NCBI RefSeq assembly: GCF_000495435.3
Contig: NZ_AXUN02000181.1
Coordinates: 52,072 to 116,071 of the forward strand
DNA: 64,000 nt
Origin: Youngiibacter fragilis 232.1
GTDB taxonomy: Bacteria; Bacillota; Clostridia; Clostridiales; Clostridiaceae
Direction of reading: 5' to 3'
This document shows, in pieces, positions 43,987 through 51,710 of this stretch. The position numbers were made by a program, and so were the translations under genes. The notes beneath the pieces are model-generated. The model saw nothing but the letters and a program-made list of their open reading frames with translations, searched no databases and was not told the DNA's origin. Positions within the stretch are counted from its first letter, which is position 1, and the number at the start of each line of letters is the position of its first letter.

Positions 43987-44123
43987 TTATAAAATGGGGG
44001 ATTTAAGGTCTCGAGAATTATATTTCGTTAACAGATAGACAATCCTGTTATTCTCAATATGCTTTATGATATTATTAGTTTTGGAATGAATTGTGCATAA
44101 ATATTAATAGGGAGTGATGATGA

Positions 44124-44261
44124 TTGGTTGGAAAGGATAAGACCAGAATATTGCTGACTTTGCCACTAGACTTAAAAGAAGAACTAAAGAAAGAAGCTGA
44201 TGGGGAAAACCGAAGCTTGAATAACTATATTTTGACATTGTTGCTAAAGAACAAAAAATGA
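44124..44261 (+). CDS. Ribbon-helix-helix (Arc/CopG-like) protein, 45 aa
   Basis: A very short gene that simple length cut-offs miss. It starts at a TTG behind GGGAGTGATG and encodes VGKDKTRILLTLPLDLKEEL followed by KKEADGENRSLNNYILTLLLKNKK. This is an Arc-like RHH domain: a beta strand (KTRILLTLP), then two helices joined at the GENRSLNNYI turn. It would dimerise and bind DNA. It interrupts the head operon between capsid and connector genes, is preceded by 137 bp of AT-rich DNA and followed at once by a GATAA-loop terminator. It therefore behaves like an independent moron expressed in the lysogen. No partner toxin is visible. Confidence 0.7.
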   Translation: MVGKDKTRILLTLPLDLKEELKKEADGENRSLNNYILTLLLKNKK

Positions 44262-44267
44262 TGCTTA

Positions 44268-44290
44268 GGAGACCGATAAGGTCTCTTTTT
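44268..44290 (+). terminator. GATAA-loop hairpin with T-tract
   Basis: GAGACC-GATAA-GGTCTC followed by TTTTT, 7 nt after the RHH stop codon. It probably ends the RHH transcript, with partial read-through for the head operon. Confidence 0.75.
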
Positions 44291-44315
44291 ATATGCATGA
44301 AAGGTGGTGAGTGTG

Positions 44316-44588
44316 TTGGTTACGCTCGAAGAAGCAAAGCAGTTTTTGAAAATAGATGGAGATGAGGACAATGCACTCATCTACTCTTTCATTAGTTCAA
44401 GTGAAGAAATATGTGAGAACATTCTAAGGTTTCCGTTGTCAGAGTTAACTGTTGTTCCTGAGTCCATAAGGCAGGCAGCTCTTTATTGCATAGCTAATCT
44501 ACATGAGAAGAGAGAAGACCTGAATATGAAGGAAGTCATCAATGTGATGATTGGTCTACTAAGCCCATACAGGAAAGATGGGTGGTAA
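44316..44588 (+). CDS. Head-tail connector (gp6-like)
   Basis: A 90-aa helical connector of the HK97 gp6/phage DNA-packaging type. TLEEAKQFLKIDGDEDNALI at the start, SSEEICENILRF and SIRQAALYCIANLHEKREDL are characteristic. It forms a ring below the portal. Several start codons are in frame (GTG 44304, 44313; TTG 44316); TTG 44316 has the best spacing from AAGGTGG and gives the usual N terminus. It is followed without gap by the head closure gene. Confidence 0.82.
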   Translation: MVTLEEAKQFLKIDGDEDNALIYSFISSSEEICENILRFPLSELTVVPESIRQAALYCIANLHEKREDLNMKEVINVMIGLLSPYRKDGW

Positions 44589-44590
44589 TC

Positions 44591-44917
44591 ATGACTATTG
44601 GTGAAATGAGACATAGGATAACAATTCAGAGAGTCATAATATCAACGAATGAGAATGGGTACGAGGTGGAAACTCCTGAAGTAATAAAGGAAGTGTGGGC
44701 AAAGGTATCGAACCTTCATGGGAAGGAATACTTTGAAGCTAAGGCAGTTCAAGCTGAGAATACAGTGAAGTTCACCATAAGGTATATAAGTGGTTTCGAT
44801 CAGTCAATGCAGATCCTTTTTCAAGGCAAGACCTACAACATAACGGCCATCGATAACATCAAGTATCGGAATGAGTATATCGAGATTCAGGCAAAGGAGG
44901 TAGACTCCAATGGCTAA
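44591..44917 (+). CDS. Head closure / head-tail adaptor protein
   Basis: A 108-aa small beta-barrel protein of the SPP1 gp16-like family. IGEMRHRITIQRVIISTNEN, EVWAKVSNLHGKEYFEAKAV and FTIRYISGFDQSMQILFQGK, YNITAIDNI are classic. It plugs the portal-connector channel after packaging. The ATG at 44591 follows GGGTGGTAATC, 2 nt after the previous stop; its end overlaps the next gene by 8 nt. Confidence 0.88.
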   Translation: MTIGEMRHRITIQRVIISTNENGYEVETPEVIKEVWAKVSNLHGKEYFEAKAVQAENTVKFTIRYISGFDQSMQILFQGKTYNITAIDNIKYRNEYIEIQAKEVDSNG

Positions 44918-45308
44918 GATCTCACTTGAAGGGATGCAGGAACTTATTGATAAGGTTAATAAGCTGGGAGATAAAGGAGAAACAATTAAGAAAAGTGCCT
45001 TAAGTAAAGCTGGTGACCTGGTTAAGGAAAGTATGGAAGAAAAAGCTCCTAGGTCCAGAGATACGAAGAAGCACATGGCAGATAATATTAAGGTATCTAA
45101 GAAAGAGAAGGTAGATGGGATAGATTTTGTGAACATTGGCCCAACCAAGGATGATGCATCAGAATTCTATTACTCGAAATTCACTGAATATGGCACATCA
45201 AAGATACCGGCTCAGCATTGGGCTGAGAAGTCACTTAAGGAAAATCAAAGAGACATCAATAATGTGATAAGAGAGGAACTTGAAAGGGGGCTGGAGGAGT
45301 TTGAATAA
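44910..45308 (+). CDS. HK97 gp10-like tail completion protein
   Basis: A 132-aa protein with LEGMQELIDKVNKLGDKGET, KAGDLVKESMEEKAPRSRDT and YYSKFTEYGTSKIPAQHWAE. The last motif (F-x-E-Y-G-T-x-K-x-PA) is the signature of the gp10 family, which joins tail tube to head. It overlaps both neighbours (8 nt each), as usual in this operon. Confidence 0.88.
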   Translation: MAKISLEGMQELIDKVNKLGDKGETIKKSALSKAGDLVKESMEEKAPRSRDTKKHMADNIKVSKKEKVDGIDFVNIGPTKDDASEFYYSKFTEYGTSKIPAQHWAEKSLKENQRDINNVIREELERGLEEFE

Positions 45309-45630
45309 GAAGATACTAGAAGCTTTGACACCTCTTGGAGTCCCTGTGAAATTCCAGAAGCATTTCGGTGCTGCTACTCAATACATAACATTCCATGAAT
45401 ACTTCCAAACCGGTGAAGCCTACGAAGACGATGAGGAAAGCCTTACTGGAAGATATTTGCAGGTTGATATATGGTCAAAGACTGACTATGAGGTCCTTGT
45501 GATTCAAGTAAAGTTACAGATGAAGAATGCTGGTTTTACTCGAATAGACGAAGCAGATCTCTATGAACCAGATACCGGGATTTACCATAAAGCACTAAGG
45601 TACTACTACCTAGAAGAAAGAGAGGGATAA
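45301..45630 (+). CDS. Tail terminator/completion protein (DUF3168-like)
   Basis: A 109-aa protein in the position of the tail terminator. LNKKILEALTPLGVPVKFQK, ITFHEYFQTGEAYEDDEESL and RYLQVDIWSKTDYEVLVIQV resemble gp17/DUF3168-type tail completion proteins. The start is TTG at 45301, behind GGAGGAG and overlapping the previous gene by 8 nt. The frame opens earlier without a ribosome site. Confidence 0.8.
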   Translation: MNKKILEALTPLGVPVKFQKHFGAATQYITFHEYFQTGEAYEDDEESLTGRYLQVDIWSKTDYEVLVIQVKLQMKNAGFTRIDEADLYEPDTGIYHKALRYYYLEEREG

Positions 45631-45631
45631 T

Positions 45632-46204
45632 ATGCCTAGACAAATAGGACTTAAAGATATTCACATAGCTACTGTAACAAAGGACGACGGCACTGGCGCA
45701 ACATATGGAGTTCCAGAGAAGCTTGAGAGAGCGGTTAGTGCCAAAATATCACCAAAAGTAAACTCGGAAAACATCTACTCTGATGATATTGTGGAGGACG
45801 TTATTTCAGCATTTGACAGTGTGGAAGTTGAGATAGAGCTCAACCAGCTTTCACTGACAAGCAGAGCCACACTTCAGGGAGCAAAGGTTGTTAAGGGAGT
45901 TCTCATTGAGAGTAAAGATGATCTACCACCAACTATTGCCATGGGATTCAAATCAAAGAAAGCAAATGGGAAGTACAGGTTCGTGTGGCTCCTCAAAGGC
46001 AAGTTCGAACTGACATCAGATGAATTTGACACTGAAGCAGGAAAGCCTGCACCAAAGAGCTCCAAGTTAAAGGGTACTTTCTTTGCGAGAGACTTCGACG
46101 GAAACTACAGGTTCATTACGGATGAGGATGAAGTTGGTGCGGATCCAACAATAATCTCAGGATGGTTTGCTGCAGTTCCTGCAGAGCCTACTGAAACCCC
46201 GTAA
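45632..46204 (+). CDS. Major tail (tube) protein
   Basis: A 190-aa tail tube protein: IGLKDIHIATVTKDDGTGAT at the start, KISPKVNSENIYSDDIVED, and EVEIELNQLSLTSRATLQGA are typical of the phi13/TP901-type major tail protein family. It polymerises into the tube through which DNA leaves. It starts one nt after the previous stop behind GAGGGATAAT. The next gene in the usual order, the tail assembly chaperone, is displaced 2.3 kb downstream by an inserted cargo gene. Confidence 0.88.
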   Translation: MPRQIGLKDIHIATVTKDDGTGATYGVPEKLERAVSAKISPKVNSENIYSDDIVEDVISAFDSVEVEIELNQLSLTSRATLQGAKVVKGVLIESKDDLPPTIAMGFKSKKANGKYRFVWLLKGKFELTSDEFDTEAGKPAPKSSKLKGTFFARDFDGNYRFITDEDEVGADPTIISGWFAAVPAEPTETP

Positions 46205-46390
46205 TTTCAGAAAATTATGTGGCTCGAAGCTATGCTATCTTTTGTTATCATACTAATCATGTTAATTTATGACTATAATAGAAATATATGAACTCAAGAA
46301 TTAGTAATATACGACGATGTTTTAATTCATAGTATAGCCTTGATTTGAGTTGATTAATGTTGTGCTAAGATAGCAAGGGGGCTACGTTAA

Positions 46391-48466
46391 TTGCAAACAC
46401 TAGAGTCATTAAAGAGTATATTTAAAGACAGGGTATTTAAAATTCCAGATTACCAGCGAGGATATGCCTGGCAAGAGAGACAATTAAAGGATTTCTGGGA
46501 AGATATTGTAAACCTTCCGGATGACAGATTTCACTATACTGGGTTATTGTCACTGAAACAAGTTGCAAAAAAAGACTATGAATCAAAGAATTGGACATCT
46601 GAAAGATGGCTAATCCAAGATAGAGCGTTTAGGCCATTCCATATTGTAGATGGACAGCAGCGACTCACTACATTTGTTATCTTTATTAACGAAATACTTA
46701 ACTTAATAAAGTCGTTACCGGAAAATGCAGATAAGACAGATGAAAATATCTTTATTGGGACATTTTCACTGAAGCAAATAAAAGAAAAGTACCTAGTGGT
46801 TCAGATGCCTCCAAAGTATATTTTGAATACTTACAAGTTTGGCTATGAAGAGGACAATCCTAGTTTTAAATATCTTAGGCATAGGATTTTGGGGGAGCCT
46901 GATGGAGGCAGCATCACAGAAACTTTCTATACATTAAATCTAGAAAATGCAAAGCGGTTTTTTAAAGATAATCTGGCAAATTATTGTAAAACATATGGGA
47001 TTTCAGAGCTTGAACTGCTTTTTAAAAAAGTAACTCAAAATCTAATGTTTAATATGCATGAAATTGGTGACGATTTTGACGTTTTCGTTGCATTCGAAAC
47101 AATGAATAATCGTGGTAAAAAACTCTCAAATCTTGAGCTTCTCAAGAATAGATTGATATATCTGACCACACTTTACGAGCCGTATGAAATTACGGATGAT
47201 GAAAGGGCGGTTCTACGAGACGATATTAATAATGCATGGAAGGATGTTTATTATCAGCTGGGAAGAAATAAGCAAAAACCCCTTTCTGACGATGATTTCC
47301 TAACTGCACATTGGATTATGTATTTTCAGTATACAAGGCAAAAGGGAGATGACTATATTAAATATCTTCTTGAAGAAAAGTTCTCTCCACAAAATATTTT
47401 CAATAAGACTGAAGTTAAGTTGGATTCAATTACAACAATAACAGAAGTAAGAGATCAAGTTGGTGAGGAAGAAATAGAAGAAAATGGTATTGATGATAAG
47501 CCGATTTTGCAGTCGAAACTTTCCCCGAAAGAAATCTCGGATTATGTGAAGAGCCTTCAGTCAGCAGCAGTACACTGGTATAATTCATTTAATCCACTAA
47601 ATAATTCAGAACTCACTGCAACTGAACAACTTTGGCTTGATAGACTTAACAGAATTGGAATTGCCTATTTTAGGCCCCTTGTTGTTGCATCATATCTCAG
47701 ATCGGATATCAATTCTCGAAGCAGGGTGAAGCTATTCAAGGAGATTGAGAGATTCATATTCATAGCTTTTAGGTTAGGCCGAGCATTTTCTTCTTATAGA
47801 AATAGTGAATACTATAGGCTTACTAAACTACTTCGTAGTGGAAATGTAACCATTGACTACATATGCAATACTCTACGTAGTCGTGTTGAAGACTGGATGA
47901 GTCCGGCAACTGCATTTGATACACAATCGTTCAAGACCTATATTGCTAGAAACTATAAGAACGGCGGTGGTGGTTTTTATTGGTGGAATGGGCTGCATTA
48001 CTTTCTTTATGAGTATGAGCAAGAAAAGGTTAGGCAAAACGGCAATCCCAAAATTGACTGGACCTTATTTGTGAAAAGTGAGAAAGACAAAGTATCAATT
48101 GAACATGTATATCCGCAAACTGCTGATAATCCATATTGGAATAAAGCATTTAAAAAATATAATGCACAGCAAAAGGTTTATCTGACTGGTTCATTGGGGA
48201 ATCTATTGCCATTGTCGAGCAGTAAGAACTCTAGTCTTCAAAATGATAGTTTTCCTGACAAGAAGTCACCAAAGGGAAAATCACACAAAGGCTATACAGA
48301 TGGCTCTCATAGTGAAATTGAAGTAGCTGCTTATAAGGATTGGGATGCTAATGCCGTTTTAGAGCGTGGGTTGCTCTTGCTTGATTTTATGGAAAAAAGA
48401 TGGGATATTAAATTCACTTCTAATGAGGACAAGAAAGATGTGTTGTTCCTTAACTTCATAAAATAA
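46391..48466 (+). CDS. DUF262/DUF1524 (GmrSD-like) protein
   Basis: A 691-aa protein outside the phage structural set. The N-terminal DUF262 domain has FKIPDYQRGYAW (16-27) and the nucleotide-binding DGQQRLTTF near 88-96. The C-terminal HNH/DUF1524 nuclease has SIEHVYPQT near 568 and GNLLPLSSSKNSSLQND near 615. These features match GmrSD-type modification-dependent restriction and related anti-phage proteins. The start is TTG behind AAGGGGG. It sits between the major tail protein and tail chaperone genes with its own upstream AT-rich region (a TATAAT at 46274) and a terminator at 48492, so it looks like a defence moron that protects the lysogen from other phages. Confidence 0.85.
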   Translation: MQTLESLKSIFKDRVFKIPDYQRGYAWQERQLKDFWEDIVNLPDDRFHYTGLLSLKQVAKKDYESKNWTSERWLIQDRAFRPFHIVDGQQRLTTFVIFINEILNLIKSLPENADKTDENIFIGTFSLKQIKEKYLVVQMPPKYILNTYKFGYEEDNPSFKYLRHRILGEPDGGSITETFYTLNLENAKRFFKDNLANYCKTYGISELELLFKKVTQNLMFNMHEIGDDFDVFVAFETMNNRGKKLSNLELLKNRLIYLTTLYEPYEITDDERAVLRDDINNAWKDVYYQLGRNKQKPLSDDDFLTAHWIMYFQYTRQKGDDYIKYLLEEKFSPQNIFNKTEVKLDSITTITEVRDQVGEEEIEENGIDDKPILQSKLSPKEISDYVKSLQSAAVHWYNSFNPLNNSELTATEQLWLDRLNRIGIAYFRPLVVASYLRSDINSRSRVKLFKEIERFIFIAFRLGRAFSSYRNSEYYRLTKLLRSGNVTIDYICNTLRSRVEDWMSPATAFDTQSFKTYIARNYKNGGGGFYWWNGLHYFLYEYEQEKVRQNGNPKIDWTLFVKSEKDKVSIEHVYPQTADNPYWNKAFKKYNAQQKVYLTGSLGNLLPLSSSKNSSLQNDSFPDKKSPKGKSHKGYTDGSHSEIEVAAYKDWDANAVLERGLLLLDFMEKRWDIKFTSNEDKKDVLFLNFIK

Positions 48467-48491
48467 AAAAATACATACGATATAAATAATG

Positions 48492-48520
48492 AAAGGATTT
48501 GCGATAAGTAAGTCCTTTTT
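48492..48520 (+). terminator. GATAA-loop hairpin with T-tract
   Basis: AAAGGATTTGC-GATAA-GTAAGTCCTTT, an 11-bp stem with G-T pairs, followed by TTTT. It lies 23 nt after the DUF262 stop and just before the chaperone gene. Confidence 0.7.
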
Positions 48521-48549
48521 TCTTTGGAAAATCAGAAGGAGGATACGAA

Positions 48550-48894
48550 TTGAAAGGCAAGGAGTTGAAGGACAAGGGTATCAAGTTTACCCTTGGAGAA
48601 AAGGAATATGAGCTTAAATTTAATCTGAACACATTCTGCGAGCTGGAGGACATATATGGAGACTTGAACAAGGCCTTCGATGATCTACAGAGAATGCGAA
48701 TCAAGGCTGTTAGAGCTTTGGTGTATTCAGCAGTCAAGGTCGAGGATGAAAGCGTAACACTGAAGGATGTGGGATCTATGCTTGGCCTTGATGATCTTGA
48801 AAGGCTTGGCACGGTAATCAATGAAGCGTTAAGTATAGCAATGCCTGAGGTTGATGAAACCTCGGGGGAAGCGAAAGCCACTCAGGTTCCATAG
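48550..48894 (+). CDS. Tail assembly chaperone, upstream frame (G-like)
   Basis: A 114-aa chaperone that coats the tape measure during tail assembly. GIKFTLGEKEYELKFNLNTF, CELEDIYGDL and VRALVYSAVKVEDESVTLKD are characteristic. It starts at TTG behind GGAGGATACGAA. Near its end, a GGGGGAA sequence at 48864-48870 probably allows a -1 frameshift into the following frame, as in the lambda G-GT system; without the shift it ends at the TAG at 48892. Confidence 0.85.
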   Translation: MKGKELKDKGIKFTLGEKEYELKFNLNTFCELEDIYGDLNKAFDDLQRMRIKAVRALVYSAVKVEDESVTLKDVGSMLGLDDLERLGTVINEALSIAMPEVDETSGEAKATQVP

Positions 48895-49064
48895 AATGGG
48901 ATTGGGAGTGGCTTTACTATTTGGGGACTGTAATCCTCAAGATGACTGAGGAGCAGTTCTGGAAAAGTACCCCACGAAAGCTACATGGACTGTTCAGAAT
49001 CTACAATGCAGTTAATGGTATTGAAGACAATGAAGTTGATACAATCGACAATATTCCATTGTAA
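48867..49064 (+). CDS. Tail assembly chaperone, downstream frame (T-like)
   Basis: This frame has no good start of its own and is read by -1 frameshifting from the upstream gene. It encodes WDWEWLYYLGTVILKMTEEQ followed by FWKSTPRKLHGLFRIYN, the well-known W-x-x-L and FW-x-x-TP-RK signature of the T extension. It ends at TAA 49062-49064, just before the tape measure. The slip site GGGGGAA (48864-48870) is not a perfect X-XXY-YYZ heptamer, so the exact position is inferred. Confidence 0.8.
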   Translation, partial: GSESHSGSIEWDWEWLYYLGTVILKMTEEQFWKSTPRKLHGLFRIYNAVNGIEDNEVDTIDNIPL

Positions 49065-49078
49065 GGGAGGTGGTAAAT

Positions 49079-51016
49079 TTGGCTGGAGGAAGTAGTACAG
49101 TAGTAGCGAGAATTGGTCTTGATGATACAGGGTTCCAGGAAGGAGTCAATAAAATCCAGAGAAGTCTGAAGCTTGTGCAGAGCGAATTTACCGCAGCCAG
49201 TGCAAAGCTTGGTGACTTCGGGAAATCAGCTGAAGGATTGAAGCTAAAGGCTGATAGTCTGAACCAGCAGATTGAGATACAGAGGGGAAAAGTCGAAGCT
49301 CTCTCCAAGAGTTACCAGGAAAGTGTGGAAAAGAAAGGTGAAGACTCTAAGGCTTCTGAAAACCTTAAGATAAAGCTGAACTATGCCAATGCTGAGCTCA
49401 GCAAAATGCAGCAGGAACTGAAAGATACATCTGATGAGCTAAAGAAGAAAACCTCTGTCTGGAATACATTGTCTGAAGCTTTGGATAAGGCTGGAGACAA
49501 GATGAAGGCAGTAGGAGAAAAGATGCAGTCTGTTGGAAAGAACCTATCAACAGCTGTGTCGCTTCCAATCCTGGGCATTGGAACCGCAGCCACAAAGATG
49601 GCTATGGATGCAATAGAATCGGAGAACCTGTTTGAAGTCTCTATGGGTGGCCTTGCAAGTGAAGCAAGAGGTTGGTCTGAAGAGATGTCTAAGGCACTTG
49701 GCCTTAATGCATACAATGTTAGGAGCAATGTTGCTACCTACAACGCCATGCTGACTTCCATGGGACTTGCATCAGATGAGTCACTTGGTATGTCAGAAGG
49801 TCTTACTAAACTAGCCTATGATATGGCGTCATTTTATAACCTTAGTCCAGATGAAGCCTTCAATAAGCTAAGAGCTGGTATTTCGGGTGAAGCTGAGCCG
49901 CTTAAGGCGCTTGGAATACTCGTTAATGACAACACAATTAAGACCTATGCATACACTCATGGAATAGCAAAGCAGGGTGAAGAGCTTACCGAAGCTCAGA
50001 AGGTTCAAGCCAGGTATGGTGTGATTCTCGATTCAACCAAGAATGCCCAGGGTGACCTGGCTAGAACCATGGACAGTCCAACTAATAAAATAAGAGCAAT
50101 GAAGGAACAGGCTGAGCTAATAGGTATTCAGTTCGGACAGATCCTTATACCCATACTTGAAAGCCTGATCGGAGTAGTAAAACCGCTGATGGACAGCTTT
50201 CAGGGTTTATCTAAGGAGCAGCAGGAGATGATTGTTAAGGTTGCCCTTGTTGCTGCCGCTGTGGGGCCGGTTATCCTTGTCATAGGTAAGGTCGTATCAA
50301 TCGTTGGTGCGGCTGTGTCGGCCTTCAGTGCTGCTTCAGGGGCAATATCTGCAGCTGGTGGAGTCATAGCAATTATCACTGGGCCAATAGGAATAGCTGT
50401 TGCAGCAATCGGAGGACTTATCGCAGTGGGTGTGCTTCTCTACAAGAACTGGGACACTGTTAAGGCCACTGGAATCAGTGTCTGGAATGGAGTAACTAGC
50501 ACAGTATCAAGTTCCATAAACAAGGCTAGAGATGCAGTGAAATCAGCCATTGACTCTATAGTAGGCTTTTTCAAAAACTTGAAATTGCCTGAGTTCAAGC
50601 TGCCTCAGGTCAAGCTCCCGCACTTTGAGATAGAAGGAAAGTTCAGCCTTTCACCACCACAAGTTCCATCCTTTGGTATCAAGTGGTATAGAGAAGGCGG
50701 ACTTATGCTGGATCCAACAATATTCGGATTTGATGGCAGTTCATTCCTGGCAGGAGGTGAGTCAGGTACTGGTGGTGAAGCGATTCTGCCGCTTAATCGC
50801 CTTGTGCCGATAATGGCTGATGCAATGAGGTCCTTAAGTGTGGGTCGGGGTGACGAGTTCAAGGAGATGATCTATCTACTCAGGCAAATAGCAGCAAAGA
50901 AAGTTGATGTGTACCTTGATGGCAGGAAGCTTACAAGTGGCCTCTATGATTACTTTGATGAACTAATGACAAGAAGCCTTGCTGATGAAAGATTATCGAG
51001 GGGAGGGGCATACTGA
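49079..51016 (+). CDS. Tape measure protein
   Basis: A 645-aa tail length ruler. The N-terminal half is coiled coil (DSLNQQIEIQRGKVEALSKS, LKIKLNYANAELSKMQQELK). A phage tail tape-measure domain follows (TMDSPTNKIRAMKEQAELIG), then hydrophobic segments near residues 385-470 (VALVAAAVGPVILVIGKVV; GVIAIITGPIGIAVAAIGGL) that may help DNA cross the membrane. The start is TTG at 49079 behind GGGAGG. It is short for a siphovirus; at about 0.15 nm per residue the tail would be near 100 nm. It overlaps the next gene by 1 nt (TGATG). Confidence 0.9.
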   Translation: MAGGSSTVVARIGLDDTGFQEGVNKIQRSLKLVQSEFTAASAKLGDFGKSAEGLKLKADSLNQQIEIQRGKVEALSKSYQESVEKKGEDSKASENLKIKLNYANAELSKMQQELKDTSDELKKKTSVWNTLSEALDKAGDKMKAVGEKMQSVGKNLSTAVSLPILGIGTAATKMAMDAIESENLFEVSMGGLASEARGWSEEMSKALGLNAYNVRSNVATYNAMLTSMGLASDESLGMSEGLTKLAYDMASFYNLSPDEAFNKLRAGISGEAEPLKALGILVNDNTIKTYAYTHGIAKQGEELTEAQKVQARYGVILDSTKNAQGDLARTMDSPTNKIRAMKEQAELIGIQFGQILIPILESLIGVVKPLMDSFQGLSKEQQEMIVKVALVAAAVGPVILVIGKVVSIVGAAVSAFSAASGAISAAGGVIAIITGPIGIAVAAIGGLIAVGVLLYKNWDTVKATGISVWNGVTSTVSSSINKARDAVKSAIDSIVGFFKNLKLPEFKLPQVKLPHFEIEGKFSLSPPQVPSFGIKWYREGGLMLDPTIFGFDGSSFLAGGESGTGGEAILPLNRLVPIMADAMRSLSVGRGDEFKEMIYLLRQIAAKKVDVYLDGRKLTSGLYDYFDELMTRSLADERLSRGGAY

Positions 51017-51699
51017 TGGGGGCATACTTTGTATTTAAGGGAATTGATTCAAGAGACTACTCCATTGTTGTGAACACTCTACCTCCAATTCAGTCAGCAA
51101 AGGAAGATGGTGAATTTCTAAAAGTTCCTGGAAGTGATGGGTATTTGTTCCAACCCTTCGGGAGCCTTTCACCAATGGAGAAAGAGCTTGAAATAACACT
51201 TAAGGACGTAGTCCAGCTTACCACAATAAAGTCGTGGCTACGAGGAAGTGGGGACTTGGTACTATCAAGTGAGCCTGATGTTTTCTACAAGGCAAGGCTA
51301 ACTGGACCAATTGACTTCAAGAGACTCCTATACCTAAGAACAGCAAAGATAAAGTTCGTATGCCAGCCATACGGTTATCTGGAGAGTGGATTAATACTCC
51401 AGACGCTAACTGTACCAGGAGGTCTGGTGAATCCTGGAACTGCAACATCAAAGCCGATAATCACTATATTTGGAACCGGAAGCATTACCCTGACTGTGAA
51501 TTCTTCAAATGTGATTTTATCAAATGTTTCTGATTACGTGACTCTGAACAGCGAAATTGAAGAAGCCTACAAGGATCTTCTTGGAAAGAATAACGATATG
51601 CAGGGAGAGTTTCCGGTGTTTGTCTTAGGCAATAACTCAATATCTTGGACCGGAACGGTAACCAAGCTTGAGATAGTGCCCAACTGGCGCAATCTGTAG
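51016..51699 (+). CDS. Distal tail protein (Dit)
   Basis: A 227-aa Dit-family protein: YFVFKGIDSRDYSIVVNTLP, VPGSDGYLFQPFG, then a C-terminal galectin-like half (VNPGTATSKPIITIFGTGSI). Dit forms the hexameric hub between tail tube and tip. The ATG overlaps the tape measure stop as TGATG, showing coupling. Position and motifs agree. Confidence 0.88.
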   Translation: MGAYFVFKGIDSRDYSIVVNTLPPIQSAKEDGEFLKVPGSDGYLFQPFGSLSPMEKELEITLKDVVQLTTIKSWLRGSGDLVLSSEPDVFYKARLTGPIDFKRLLYLRTAKIKFVCQPYGYLESGLILQTLTVPGGLVNPGTATSKPIITIFGTGSITLTVNSSNVILSNVSDYVTLNSEIEEAYKDLLGKNNDMQGEFPVFVLGNNSISWTGTVTKLEIVPNWRNL

Positions 51700-51710
51700 G
51701 GGGTGGAGGT

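Noticed and set aside
46234..46374. Inverted repeat GCTATCTT/AAGATAGC as ends of an inserted element around the DUF262 leader
   Set aside because: Both arms lie upstream of the gene rather than flanking it, and 8 bp at this distance can be chance.
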